From contig JAUYVI010000005.1 of assembly GCA_030715195.1 (NCBI GenBank), forward strand, positions 186,001-250,000: a DNA stretch of 64,000 bases. Direction: 5' to 3'. The notes beneath the pieces were generated by a model. The model saw only the letters and a list, made by a program, of their open reading frames with translations. It was not told where the DNA came from and made no database searches. Positions 56,424-64,000 of the stretch are shown here, piece after piece; position 1 is the stretch's first letter, and every line of letters begins with the position of its first letter. The position numbers and the translations under genes were made by a program. The DNA comes from Dongia sedimenti. GTDB lineage: Bacteria > Pseudomonadota > Alphaproteobacteria > Dongiales > Dongiaceae.

Positions 56424-58436
56424 ATGGCACTCTGGCGCAACCTGAAGATCGGCGTTCGGCTCGGCATCGGCATCGGCGTGCTGCTGGTGTTGCTCGTGGT
56501 GATCGCCGGAGCGAGTTATGTGAGCCTGGCGGGCGCCCGGGTGAATCTCGCGGATTTCAAGCAAGCCGCGCAGGAGGCGAAGATCTCCCAAGGCTGGAGC
56601 ACCGGCCTTGCCATGCTCCGCTTCAATTTCCGCGGCTACCAGCGCGACGGCCAGGAAAAGTCCCGCCAGAGCGTCGAAGATGCGGTGGCCGCGTTCCTGG
56701 ACAGCGTGGCGAAAGAGAAGGCCCTGTTCATCAGCGCGGAAGACATCAAGGCGGCGGATCAGGTCGCCGAGCTGGTCGGGGTCTATCGCGACTCCTTCCG
56801 CAAGATGGTGGACTATCGCGTCCAGTTCGACGCCGCGCTCGCGCATATGGTCGAGCTCGGCCCCAAGCTCACGGAAAACCTGAACACCGCGGCGAAGCTG
56901 GCCAAGGCCAGCGGCGATCCCGCCCTTGCCATCGCGGCTTCGGATGCGTTCGCTTCGCTGCAAACCCTGCGCCTCGCGGTGACCAAGTTCCGCGCGGAGG
57001 GGTCGCCGGAACAGGTCGACCAGACTCTCAAGGCGGGCGACGAGTTCTTCAAGCGCACCGGCGACCTGATCGCCAAGAGCCAGGATCCCGCCTTGAAGCA
57101 GGCGCTGACCGACGCGACGGCGCAGACCAAGGACTACCTGGCCGGCTTCGACACGATGCACAAGTCGACCGAAAGCAGCGCCGAGGTCTTCAACGGCACG
57201 CTCCTGAAGCTCGGCCCGCAGATCCAGGGCCTGCTCGATCCGATCACGGCCGATGCGGTCAAGACCCAGGAAGAGGTCGGCCTGCGCGCCGACGCCGCCA
57301 TGGTCCAGGGCATCGTGACGGCGCTCTCCATCGCCGGCGTCGCGATCCTGCTCGGCATCGGCATCGGCTTCGCGGTGGCGCTCAGCATCACCAAGCCGAT
57401 CGGTGCGATGACCGGCGCCATGGGCGTCCTCGCTGCGGGCGACAAGACCGTCGAGATTCCGGCCCGCGGCCAGAAGGACGAGATCGGCGCCATGGCCGGC
57501 GCGGTCCAGGTGTTCAAGGACAACATGATCGAGGCCGACCGGCTGCGCGCCGAGCAGGAGGCGATGAAGCAGCGGGCCGAGGCGGAGCGCCGCCAGGGCA
57601 TGCTCGATCTCGCCGACCGCTTCGAGAGCAGCGTCGGCGGCGTGGTGAACGGCGTCACCTCCGCGGCGACCGAGCTGCAATCGACCGCGCAGTCGATGTC
57701 GGCGACGGCCGAGCAGACCTCGCGCCAGTCGACCGCCGTCGCGGCGGCATCGGAAGAGACCACCCAGAACGTGCAGACCGTGGCCGCGGCCACCGAGGAG
57801 CTCTCGGCTTCGATCGCCGAGATCAACAGCCAGGTCAGCGAGTCCAACCGCATCGTCCGCGAGGCGGTCACCCAGGCGCAGGACACCAATGCCAAGGTGA
57901 AGGGTCTGTCGGACGCGGCGCAGAAGATCGGCGAAGTGGTGCGGCTGATCAACGACATCGCCGGTCAGACCAACCTCTTGGCGCTCAACGCCACCATCGA
58001 GGCGGCGCGCGCCGGCGAGATGGGCAAGGGCTTCGCGGTCGTGGCCTCCGAGGTGAAGACCTTGGCCACCCAGACCGCCAAGGCGACCGAGGAGATCGCC
58101 GCCCAGGTGCGCTCGATCCAGGAGGCGACCCACAGCTCCGCGGAAGCGATCGGCTCGATCACCCACACCATCGGCCGGGTCAGCGAGATCTCGACCGCCA
58201 TCGCATCCGCCGTCGAGGAGCAGGGTGCCGCGACCCAGGAGATCTCGCGCAACGTCCAGCAGGCCGCCGCCGGCACGCAGGAGGTCTCGTCCAACATCTC
58301 CGGCGTCACCGAGGCCGCCCAGCAGACCGGGTCCGCCGCCAGCGAAGTGCTGAGCGCGGCCGGCGAGCTCGGCAAGAACGGCGTGCTGCTGAAGACCCAG
58401 GTGGAGGAATTCCTCCGCACGGTGCGCGCGGCCTAA
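56424..58436 (+). CDS. Methyl-accepting chemotaxis protein with large helical sensor
   Basis: A 670-aa transducer. TM1 is about residues 12-33, then a periplasmic helical domain of about 250 residues resembling the helical bimodular (HBM) type, TM2 near 300-325 ([20 protein letters not shown]), a HAMP domain and the signalling hairpin with [20 protein letters not shown]. The large sensor differs from that of chemoreceptor 1, while the signalling part is nearly the same at DNA level. HBM sensors bind small carboxylates in known cases. Its stop overlaps the convergent oxidoreductase stop by 4 nt. Confidence 0.93.
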   Translation: MALWRNLKIGVRLGIGIGVLLVLLVVIAGASYVSLAGARVNLADFKQAAQEAKISQGWSTGLAMLRFNFRGYQRDGQEKSRQSVEDAVAAFLDSVAKEKALFISAEDIKAADQVAELVGVYRDSFRKMVDYRVQFDAALAHMVELGPKLTENLNTAAKLAKASGDPALAIAASDAFASLQTLRLAVTKFRAEGSPEQVDQTLKAGDEFFKRTGDLIAKSQDPALKQALTDATAQTKDYLAGFDTMHKSTESSAEVFNGTLLKLGPQIQGLLDPITADAVKTQEEVGLRADAAMVQGIVTALSIAGVAILLGIGIGFAVALSITKPIGAMTGAMGVLAAGDKTVEIPARGQKDEIGAMAGAVQVFKDNMIEADRLRAEQEAMKQRAEAERRQGMLDLADRFESSVGGVVNGVTSAATELQSTAQSMSATAEQTSRQSTAVAAASEETTQNVQTVAAATEELSASIAEINSQVSESNRIVREAVTQAQDTNAKVKGLSDAAQKIGEVVRLINDIAGQTNLLALNATIEAARAGEMGKGFAVVASEVKTLATQTAKATEEIAAQVRSIQEATHSSAEAIGSITHTIGRVSEISTAIASAVEEQGAATQEISRNVQQAAAGTQEVSSNISGVTEAAQQTGSAASEVLSAAGELGKNGVLLKTQVEEFLRTVRAA

Positions 58437-59737
58437 GCGCGCTTGCGGTCCTTCCAGTCGAAGTACCGCATCGCCATCGGCACGAACCACGGGTCGCCCG
58501 AATAGAGCGGCAGGGTTGGAAAGGGCGTCTCGGCGAAGGCCGAGCGCCCTTCCGGTTTGCCCTGGATCATCGCCGCCAGCTTCGCCCCGAAATGCGTGCC
58601 GATCGGGATGCCGGCGAAATTGTAGCCCAGCCCGTACCAGACATGCTCGCGCCCGCCGATATGCGGCATCATGTCGAACGTGCCGGCGCAGTAGCCGGTC
58701 CAGGCATGGCTGAGCTTCACCGCGGCGAGCTGCGGCAGGACGCGCCGCAACAACCCGTGCAGGAACCGCGCGATCGCCGCGGGCTCGCCGCGCGGGATTC
58801 CGGTGCCGCCGCCGAACAGCAGCCTCGCTGAATCCGGCGCCGGCCGGAAGAAATCGATATTGGTGTTGGAATCGATCATGGTGCGGCGATTCGGGATCGC
58901 ATCCTGGAGCTGCGCCGCGGTGAGCTCTTCCGTTGCCGCCATATGGGCCTGGAACGGAATGACCCGCCGCGCGAACCAGTTCAACCCGCGCGGCGTATAG
59001 CCGTTGGTCGCGATGATCGCGTCCTTGGCGGTCAGCGTGCCGCGATCGGTGACGATGCGCACGGCGTCGCGTTCCGGTGTCACCGCGCGGACCTCGGTCA
59101 TGTCGCTGATGACGGCGCCGGCTTCCTTCGCCCGCTCCATAAGGCCGCGGTGATAGAGCCCGGAATGGATCGCCGCCAAGTCCGGAATGACCGCACCGCC
59201 GTGGTAGAGGTCGCTGCCGAACTCGCGCCGCTGCTCGGGTTTAGGCACCATCTCGTAAGGATAGCCGAGATGCCGGCGCATCGGCTCGAGATCGGCGGCC
59301 AGGGCGTCGTAGTGCTTCACGCTGGTCGCGGCGATGAAGCGACCGTGTCGCGAGAGCCGGCAGTCGATCCGTTCCCGCTCGATCAGCGCGATGACATCGG
59401 TGAAGGCTTCGCCGAGCTCGCGGTAGAAGGCGAGGCCCTGCGCTTCGCCGTGCTTCTTCATCAGCGCGGCCAGCGAATGCTTCAGCACCCGGCCGAGATA
59501 CCCGGCATTGCGCCGCGCCGCGCCCGACCCGGCCGCCTCCTTGTCGAGCACCACGATGCTCCGCCCGGCCCGCGCCAGCTCCAGGGCCGCCCGCATCCCG
59601 GTGAAGCCGCTCCCCACCACCGCCACGTCGTACTGGGGTGCGAGCGCCACCGCCGGATGGGGCTCCGGCCGCGCCGCATCCCACCAATACGGCTCAAACT
59701 TGATGGATCGGAGCGCAATATCGTCGAGATCCTTCAC
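58433..59737 (-). CDS. FAD-dependent amino/amine oxidoreductase (DadA/PuuB-like)
   Basis: A 434-aa flavoprotein. [22 protein letters not shown] binds FAD and [16 protein letters not shown] continues the dinucleotide fold. The C-terminus has [16 protein letters not shown], the flavin-contacting end seen in gamma-glutamylputrescine oxidase and related DAO proteins. LEPYWW-like residues near the N-terminus (FEPYWWD) are also typical of that group. I chose GTG 59737 because GAGGGG lies upstream and family members start there; ATG 59791 is an alternative. The substrate is uncertain. Confidence 0.85.
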   Translation of the reverse strand: MKDLDDIALRSIKFEPYWWDAARPEPHPAVALAPQYDVAVVGSGFTGMRAALELARAGRSIVVLDKEAAGSGAARRNAGYLGRVLKHSLAALMKKHGEAQGLAFYRELGEAFTDVIALIERERIDCRLSRHGRFIAATSVKHYDALAADLEPMRRHLGYPYEMVPKPEQRREFGSDLYHGGAVIPDLAAIHSGLYHRGLMERAKEAGAVISDMTEVRAVTPERDAVRIVTDRGTLTAKDAIIATNGYTPRGLNWFARRVIPFQAHMAATEELTAAQLQDAIPNRRTMIDSNTNIDFFRPAPDSARLLFGGGTGIPRGEPAAIARFLHGLLRRVLPQLAAVKLSHAWTGYCAGTFDMMPHIGGREHVWYGLGYNFAGIPIGTHFGAKLAAMIQGKPEGRSAFAETPFPTLPLYSGDPWFVPMAMRYFDWKDRKRA

Positions 59738-59863
59738 GATTTTCCCAACCCCTCGCCCTCCAGTAATGAACCGCGACGCTAGTTGAAACATTTCCGCTTT
59801 GCCAGCCATGCCCGGCTGCAAGTCCACTTGGCGGAAGATTGCACTCACGCCTATTGTAGAATC

Positions 59864-61510
59864 ATGCGGGTGATTCGCGACCGGATAGGACTGCACGCCA
59901 CGGCGCCGATTCGCGCCGCGGCCGTGTTCCTGCTGCTGGTGCTGACCGACCTGCCGGCGGCGGCGCAGGACCAAGCCCCTGCGACTCTGGGAACGGCGAT
60001 CGGCGAGATCCTGTCGGCCGGTGCCCCGCCGGTCACCGACATCGACGCGGCTCTGGGCTCGGAAGCCCTGGCCGAGTTGAAGCAGCTCTATGCCGCGCGC
60101 AACGATCGCCCGATTTGGCTGGGCTCCGATGCCGGCCGCGCCTTGCTCGATCGCCTGTCCCAGCCGGACCTGGTCATCGGTCCGAAGCTCACCCCCTTGC
60201 TCGACGACGCGCGGAAGCGGATCGACGCTGCCGATTCGGCGACCCGCGCCGGCGCCGACCTGTTGCTGACGGCACTTTATGGCGCCACCGCCCAGGCGCT
60301 CCGGCCGAGCCGGCCCGCCGGCTTCGCGCAAGCGCTCGCCGAGCTCAACACTGCGACCGATCTCGCGTCGCTCCTGCGCGAGCCCGAGCCCCCCAAGGTG
60401 GAAACGCCGCCCGCGGAATCGCCAGGGGTCGAAACGCTGCCTCCGGAATCGCAGGAGATCGAAGCGCCGAAAGTCGAGGCGCCAGCGCCCGCACCGTCGG
60501 AGTCTCCTGCGATCGCCCGGCTGCGCGCCGCCATCGCGACGCTTCAGAAGCAGGCTTGGCCGCTGGTGCCCGAGGGCCAGAAGCTGCAGCTCGGCGATTC
60601 GGGTGCGCGGGTCGAAGCCTTGCGCCGCCGCCTGATCGCCTCCGGCGATTCGCAGGCGACGACGCCCGGCGCGGAATTCGATCGGCCGCTGCAATCCGCG
60701 CTGGAGCACTTCCAGGCGCGCCACGGCCTGCCCAAGGATGGCGTCGCGGGCGCGGCCACCATCGCTGCGCTCAACGTGCCGCTGCAGGATCGCATCGCGG
60801 GCCTCACCGCGAACCTGCAGCGTCTCGAGCGCGACGGCCGCGACTGGGGCGAGCGCTATCTCGTGGTGAACATTCCCGCCGCATCCTATCGCCGCGTCGA
60901 GGGCGGCCGCACTGTGGCGGAAGGGCCGGTCCTCCTCGGCGCGCCGTCGACACCGACGCCGATCGTGAACGGCATGATCGACCGCGTGCTGCTGCATCCG
61001 TCCTGGCGCATCCCGCAAGCCTTCGCCGACCGGCAGCTCTGGCCGCGCCAGGAACAGGACGCGCTCTACTTCACCAACCACGGCATCCGCGTGACCGATG
61101 ACGGGCTGCGCCAGGTGCCCGGTCCCAACAATCCGTTGGGTCCGGTGAAGCTGCTGATCGCCGGCAATGACCGCGTCGCGCTGCACGGCCTGCCCAATGC
61201 GAAGTCCACTTTCGAATCGCCCGAGCGCTTCACCAGCCTCGGCTGCGTGGCGCTGGCCGACATCGCGCCGCTCGCCAAGGACCTGCTCGCCGCCGATCCC
61301 GCCTGGCCGGCCGGCCGCATCGACGGCGCCCTCGCGGTCGGCGGCACCGAGACCGTGACGCTCGCCAGGCCGCTGCCGCTGCACATCGTCTACGAGACCG
61401 CCTGGGTCGATGCAGACGGCACGCTGCAATTCCGCGACGACGTCTACGGCTGGGACAAGCAGATGCCCGCGACGGATCCGAACGCCGTCCCGCAGCCCTG
61501 CGGCAGCTAG
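59864..61510 (+). CDS. L,D-transpeptidase YcbB-like protein with altered active site
   Basis: A 548-aa exported protein. After the signal peptide (IRAAAVFLLLVLTDLPAAA) come a helical YcbB scaffold region, a Pro/Glu-rich linker near residues 165-205, a PG-binding domain (LGDSGARVEALRRRL) and the YkuD catalytic domain. The Cys nucleophile sits in SLGCVALAD; canonical enzymes have S(H/x)GC(I/V)R, so the conserved Arg is replaced by Ala. HGLPNAKSTFESP provides the His. It may have altered activity. It converges on the aldo/keto reductase with a 4-nt stop overlap. Start ATG 59864; upstream frame to 59783 rejected. Confidence 0.87.
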   Translation: MRVIRDRIGLHATAPIRAAAVFLLLVLTDLPAAAQDQAPATLGTAIGEILSAGAPPVTDIDAALGSEALAELKQLYAARNDRPIWLGSDAGRALLDRLSQPDLVIGPKLTPLLDDARKRIDAADSATRAGADLLLTALYGATAQALRPSRPAGFAQALAELNTATDLASLLREPEPPKVETPPAESPGVETLPPESQEIEAPKVEAPAPAPSESPAIARLRAAIATLQKQAWPLVPEGQKLQLGDSGARVEALRRRLIASGDSQATTPGAEFDRPLQSALEHFQARHGLPKDGVAGAATIAALNVPLQDRIAGLTANLQRLERDGRDWGERYLVVNIPAASYRRVEGGRTVAEGPVLLGAPSTPTPIVNGMIDRVLLHPSWRIPQAFADRQLWPRQEQDALYFTNHGIRVTDDGLRQVPGPNNPLGPVKLLIAGNDRVALHGLPNAKSTFESPERFTSLGCVALADIAPLAKDLLAADPAWPAGRIDGALAVGGTETVTLARPLPLHIVYETAWVDADGTLQFRDDVYGWDKQMPATDPNAVPQPCGS

Positions 61511-62577
61511 CCCATCCGGCCGGCGCCCGTCAGATGCGGCTTCAGCAGCGCCAGATCCGCCGCGCCTAGCCGATCGGATGCGGTGCTGGCCTGGTGCCAA
61601 TAGGGATAGATCAGCGTGGGCTTGCTCACGTCATCGAGCTTCTTGCGCTCATCGTCGGTGAGCTTCAGGTCGCCCGCGGGCAGGTTCGCCTTCAGCTGCT
61701 CCTCGTTGCGCGCGCCGATGATCACCGAGGTGACGCCCGGCCGCCCCAACGACCAGGCCAGCGCAACCGCCGCCGCCGACTGCTTCCGGGCCTCGGCCAC
61801 TTCGACCAGCACCTCGATGATGTCGTAGAGCGCCTTCTCGTCGGTGATCGGCGGCTCGCCCCAGCCGTTCAGATGCCGGCCTTCCGGCATCGGCTTGCCG
61901 CGGCGGTATTTGCCGGACAGCAATCCGCCGGCCAGCGGACTCCAGATCAGGATACCGAGTCCCTGGTCGACCGAGATCGGCACCAGCTCGTATTCGGCCT
62001 CGCGCGCCTGCAGCGAGTAATAGATCTGCTGGCTGACGAAGCGCGCTTGGTGCCGCGCGTCCGAAACGGCCAGGGCCTTCATGATGTGCCAGCCGGAATA
62101 ATTCGAGACGCCGATATAGCGCACCTTGCCCGAGCGCTGCAGCGCGTCCAGCGCATCGATCGTCTCCTCGATCGGCGTCTCGCCGTCCCATTCGTGCATC
62201 TGATAGAGATCGATGGTCTCGCGCCGCAGGCGCTTCAGGCTCTCCTCGCAGGACTTGATGATGTGATGGCGCGAGAGACCGCGGTCGTTCGGTCCCTTGC
62301 CCATGGGAAAGCGCACCTTGGTCGCGACCAGCAGGTCCTTGCGCGCGCCGTCCAGCGCCTCGCCGACCACTTCCTCCGAAACGCCGGCCGAATAGGCATT
62401 GGACGTGTCGAGCATGTTGCCGCCCGCATCGCGATAGCGGTCGATCAGCCGCCGCGCGCCGGCGACATCGATCTTGCCGGCCTTGTTGAAGAACTCACCG
62501 ACCGAGCCGAAATTCGCGCTGCCCAAGATCAGCGTCGAGACCTTCAAGCCGGAGCGTCCGAGCAAGCGGTATTCCAT
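61507..62577 (-). CDS. Aldo/keto reductase
   Basis: A 356-aa NADPH-dependent oxidoreductase with the TIM-barrel tetrad: Asp and Tyr in DTSNAYSAG, Lys in VATKVRF and His in YQMHEWD. SVIIGARNEEQLKANL near the C-terminus binds the cofactor. MEYRLLGRSGLKVS fixes the start. The substrate is unknown. It lies downstream of the TetR gene in the same direction, separated by an inverted repeat, so co-regulation is possible. Confidence 0.93.
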   Translation of the reverse strand: MEYRLLGRSGLKVSTLILGSANFGSVGEFFNKAGKIDVAGARRLIDRYRDAGGNMLDTSNAYSAGVSEEVVGEALDGARKDLLVATKVRFPMGKGPNDRGLSRHHIIKSCEESLKRLRRETIDLYQMHEWDGETPIEETIDALDALQRSGKVRYIGVSNYSGWHIMKALAVSDARHQARFVSQQIYYSLQAREAEYELVPISVDQGLGILIWSPLAGGLLSGKYRRGKPMPEGRHLNGWGEPPITDEKALYDIIEVLVEVAEARKQSAAAVALAWSLGRPGVTSVIIGARNEEQLKANLPAGDLKLTDDERKKLDDVSKPTLIYPYWHQASTASDRLGAADLALLKPHLTGAGRMG

Positions 62578-62716
62578 GGCGTTGCCTTCCCGTTGTTTTG
62601 CGGATTCGGCCGAGGCGCACCGGCCGTTCTGGAGTATCGATAAGTCTAACCCTAGTGGGCTCGGCCCGCCAAGCGGACAGGGCTCTTATGGATCTTCATA
62701 GAGTCATTGCGGGGCC

Positions 62717-62820
62717 ACCCCTCACCCTGTCCCTCTCCCACAAGGGGAGAGGGGACGCTGTGGCAATCGCGGAGTCTAAAGCCCCTCTCCCCTTGTGGGA
62801 GAGGGGTTGGGGTGAGGGGG
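62717..62820. repeat. Long inverted repeat of the CCCTCTCCC family, copy 2
   Basis: Arms at 62717-62754 and 62782-62820 with CCCCTCACCC, CCCTCTCCCACAAGGGGAG and GGGG, closed by about 27 bp. It is the same family as 13646-13788 but has a shorter loop and a CACAAG rather than CTCAAG centre. It lies between the TetR gene and the aldo/keto reductase. Confidence 0.9.
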
Positions 62821-62845
62821 GCCGCAAACTCGGTGTCTCCGCGAC

Positions 62846-63478
62846 CTATCCCGGCAGAAAAATCGCCCGCACGAAATCGCGATAGAGCCGGATCTGTCGC
62901 GGCAGGATCGCGGAATCCTGCATCGCACGACCGAGCACCAGCCCGCCTTCGACCAGGGTGGAGGCCATGTCGGCGAGCCCGTCGAGATCGACCGGCACTC
63001 TCGGCGGATAGCGTTCGGCGATCAGCGCGAAGCGGGTGCAGAAACGCTCGCGCCAAGCCAGCACGCCGCTCCGGTTGAGGTCACGGACCTCGCGGTTGAA
63101 CAACTGGTCCTGATAAGTGAACGAGGCGGCGAGGCAGCCGGGATGCGCCTCCTTCAATTGCCCCAGCATCTCGGCGAGCAATTGCAACCCCACCAGGAAG
63201 CCATGCAGCGGATCTTCGTTCAGCGCATCGCCGCGCCCGAACACGTCGTCCAGGATCGCCCGGTCATGTTCGAGATGCCGCTCCAGCATCGCCTTGGCGA
63301 GGCCGCCTTTGTCGCCGAAGTGATAGAAGAACCCGCTCTTGGTGATGCCGACCTCGGCGATCAGCTCCTCGATCGAGGTCGCGGCGAAGCCCTTGGCCAG
63401 CACCGCGCGCTCGGCCGCCTCGAGCAGGCGTTCCCGTGTCTCGCTGCCCTTGCGGGCCAATGCCGTTCTGCCCTGCAT
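62846..63478 (-). CDS. TetR/AcrR family transcriptional regulator
   Basis: A 210-aa repressor. The N-terminal HTH reads ATSIEELIAEVGITKSGFFYHF with the usual preceding ERLLEAAERAVLAKGF. The C-terminal ligand domain is helical with one notable GCLAASF stretch. A 23-bp palindrome 47 bp upstream of the start is a likely self-operator. The neighbouring aldo/keto reductase and the divergent methyltransferase are candidate targets. Confidence 0.93.
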   Translation of the reverse strand: MQGRTALARKGSETRERLLEAAERAVLAKGFAATSIEELIAEVGITKSGFFYHFGDKGGLAKAMLERHLEHDRAILDDVFGRGDALNEDPLHGFLVGLQLLAEMLGQLKEAHPGCLAASFTYQDQLFNREVRDLNRSGVLAWRERFCTRFALIAERYPPRVPVDLDGLADMASTLVEGGLVLGRAMQDSAILPRQIRLYRDFVRAIFLPG

Positions 63479-63524
63479 GCGTGTCCCCGGATTCGAACGC
63501 CGATCGTCGAAAAGCCCGGCGAAG

Positions 63525-63547
63525 TTACTGTACCGGCGGTAGAGTAA
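63525..63547. promoter_or_regulatory. Probable TetR operator
   Basis: Arms TTACTGTACCG and CGGTAGAGTAA around a central G match in 10 of 11 positions. It lies between the divergent TetR gene and the methyltransferase gene, 46 bp from the TetR start codon. Length and symmetry fit TetR sites. Confidence 0.65.
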
Positions 63548-63750
63548 TCTGTGATCCAGCCCACAATTTCAAGAGTCAGCTTTCTGACGGTTTCTCGCTA
63601 AGCCGTTCCAAAATCGTAATTATTTAAAAGCAGGGCTGGCTGTACCACGCGCTTTCTGGAGCAAAAAGTGGCGTTGGGCGAGGTTCACGCCGCCGACGGG
63701 GCCGGTCCCCGTCGGCAGCGAACCTCCCCTTGGAAAGGCATCACCCCCCA

Positions 63751-64000
63751 ATGTCCGCAAAACTGTCCGCCAAATACCGTTTCCGCCTGCCGCAACTCGG
63801 CCACAAGCTGTTCCTGACCGATGCCGGGCTGGAGACCATCCTGGTCTTTCATGAAGGCGTGGACCTGCCCTGCTTCGCCTCGTTCCCGCTGCTCAACAGC
63901 GAGCCCGGGACGCGGCGCCTGCGCGACTATTACGCCGGCTTCGCCAAGCTCGCGGTCAGCCAGGGCGTCGGCCTGATCCTCGAAGGCGCCACCTGGCGCG
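63751..64000 (+). CDS. Homocysteine S-methyltransferase family protein (5' part)
   Basis: Only the first 83 codons are inside the window. KLFLTDAGLETILVFHEGVDLP and the following FPLLNSEPG with YYAGFAKLAVSQGVGLILEG match the N-terminal barrel of homocysteine S-methyltransferase/MmuM proteins. The zinc cysteines would lie further on. GGAAAGG is about 13 nt before the ATG. It is divergent from the TetR gene and shares the operator region. Confidence 0.82.
   Translation, partial: MSAKLSAKYRFRLPQLGHKLFLTDAGLETILVFHEGVDLPCFASFPLLNSEPGTRRLRDYYAGFAKLAVSQGVGLILEGATWR

Noticed and set aside
56372-58831. An 819-aa plus frame overlapping chemoreceptor 2
   Set aside because: The 670-aa chemoreceptor frame carries all domains; the longer frame is a composition-biased shadow running into the next gene.
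58433-61600. A minus-strand frame of 1055 aa covering two genes
   Set aside because: The upstream half is antisense to the L,D-transpeptidase gene; the real oxidoreductase starts near 59737.

Overview
The window is about 64 kb of GC-rich chromosome from an alphaproteobacterium. The best guess is a free-living member of the Rhodospirillales (Dongia/Azospirillum-like); that order-level call is inference. Pointers are the ribF-ileS-lspA-bamF-M16-M16 gene order, the DUF2336 and PAS_5 proteins, single-domain Hpt and receiver proteins, helical-bundle chemoreceptors, CtrA-type TTAA-N7-TTAA boxes and dispersed CCCTCTCCC and CCGGGCTTGA palindromes. There is no integrase, transposase, phage gene or CRISPR array. 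This is core chromosome with a scatter of poorly known small genes.

Layout. 0-2 kb: a dimethylformamidase-like protein cut by the window edge, then tRNA-Leu(CAA). 2-14.3 kb: a DUF2336 protein, a class A penicillin-binding protein, then a minus-strand operon ribF-ileS-lspA-bamF-M16-M16 with a MaoC-type hydratase upstream. 14.4-18.4 kb: amidase, MFS transporter, Hpt protein and membrane hydroxylase. 18.4-19.1 kb: an unexplained degenerate repeat array between convergent genes. 19.1-25.1 kb: lolA, ftsK, a DapC-like aminotransferase and a diguanylate cyclase. 25.1-31.5 kb: an SDR dehydrogenase, membrane and small proteins, a pterin dehydratase, a candidate Fur-box/structured-leader gene, thpR, a FIST protein and a TesA-like esterase. 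31.5-34.8 kb: a YbbA/YbbP-type ABC system divergent from the esterase. 34.8-40.2 kb: a VOC protein, glnD, a tandem pair of paralogous secreted proteins and a 2OG-Fe(II) oxygenase-like protein. 40.4-46.7 kb: an orphan polar amino-acid ABC ATPase, a membrane protein, a zincin, a small haem-copper-oxidase-like protein, tRNA-Ala(CGC), YggT, DUF167, folD and an AhpD-like protein. 46.6-54 kb: receiver protein, NnrU, YbjQ, a CPA2 antiporter, argG, alpha-carbonic anhydrase and a TPR protein. 54.4-58.4 kb: two tandem chemoreceptors, each with an FNR/FixK-like box upstream. 58.4-64 kb: an FAD oxidoreductase, a YcbB-like L,D-transpeptidase with an altered active-site motif, an aldo/keto reductase, a TetR regulator with a near-perfect operator palindrome, and the start of a homocysteine S-methyltransferase.

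How the genes fit together. Envelope biogenesis is the commonest theme (PBP1A, LspA, BamF, LolA, FtsK, YcbB, YbbAP). Nitrogen and amino-acid metabolism is represented by glnD, argG, the aminotransferase, the amidase and the ABC ATPase. Signalling is represented by the diguanylate cyclase, Hpt and receiver proteins, PAS protein and chemoreceptors. The points most worth a second look are: (i) the 18.5-19.1 kb repeat array; (ii) a Fur-like box followed by a leader with mutually exclusive stems and a hairpin over the ribosome binding site, ahead of an unknown protein at 27.67 kb; (iii) a perfect CtrA-type box ahead of a 73-aa unknown protein; (iv) FNR-like boxes ahead of both chemoreceptors; (v) paired palindromic repeats of two families with conserved internal geometry.
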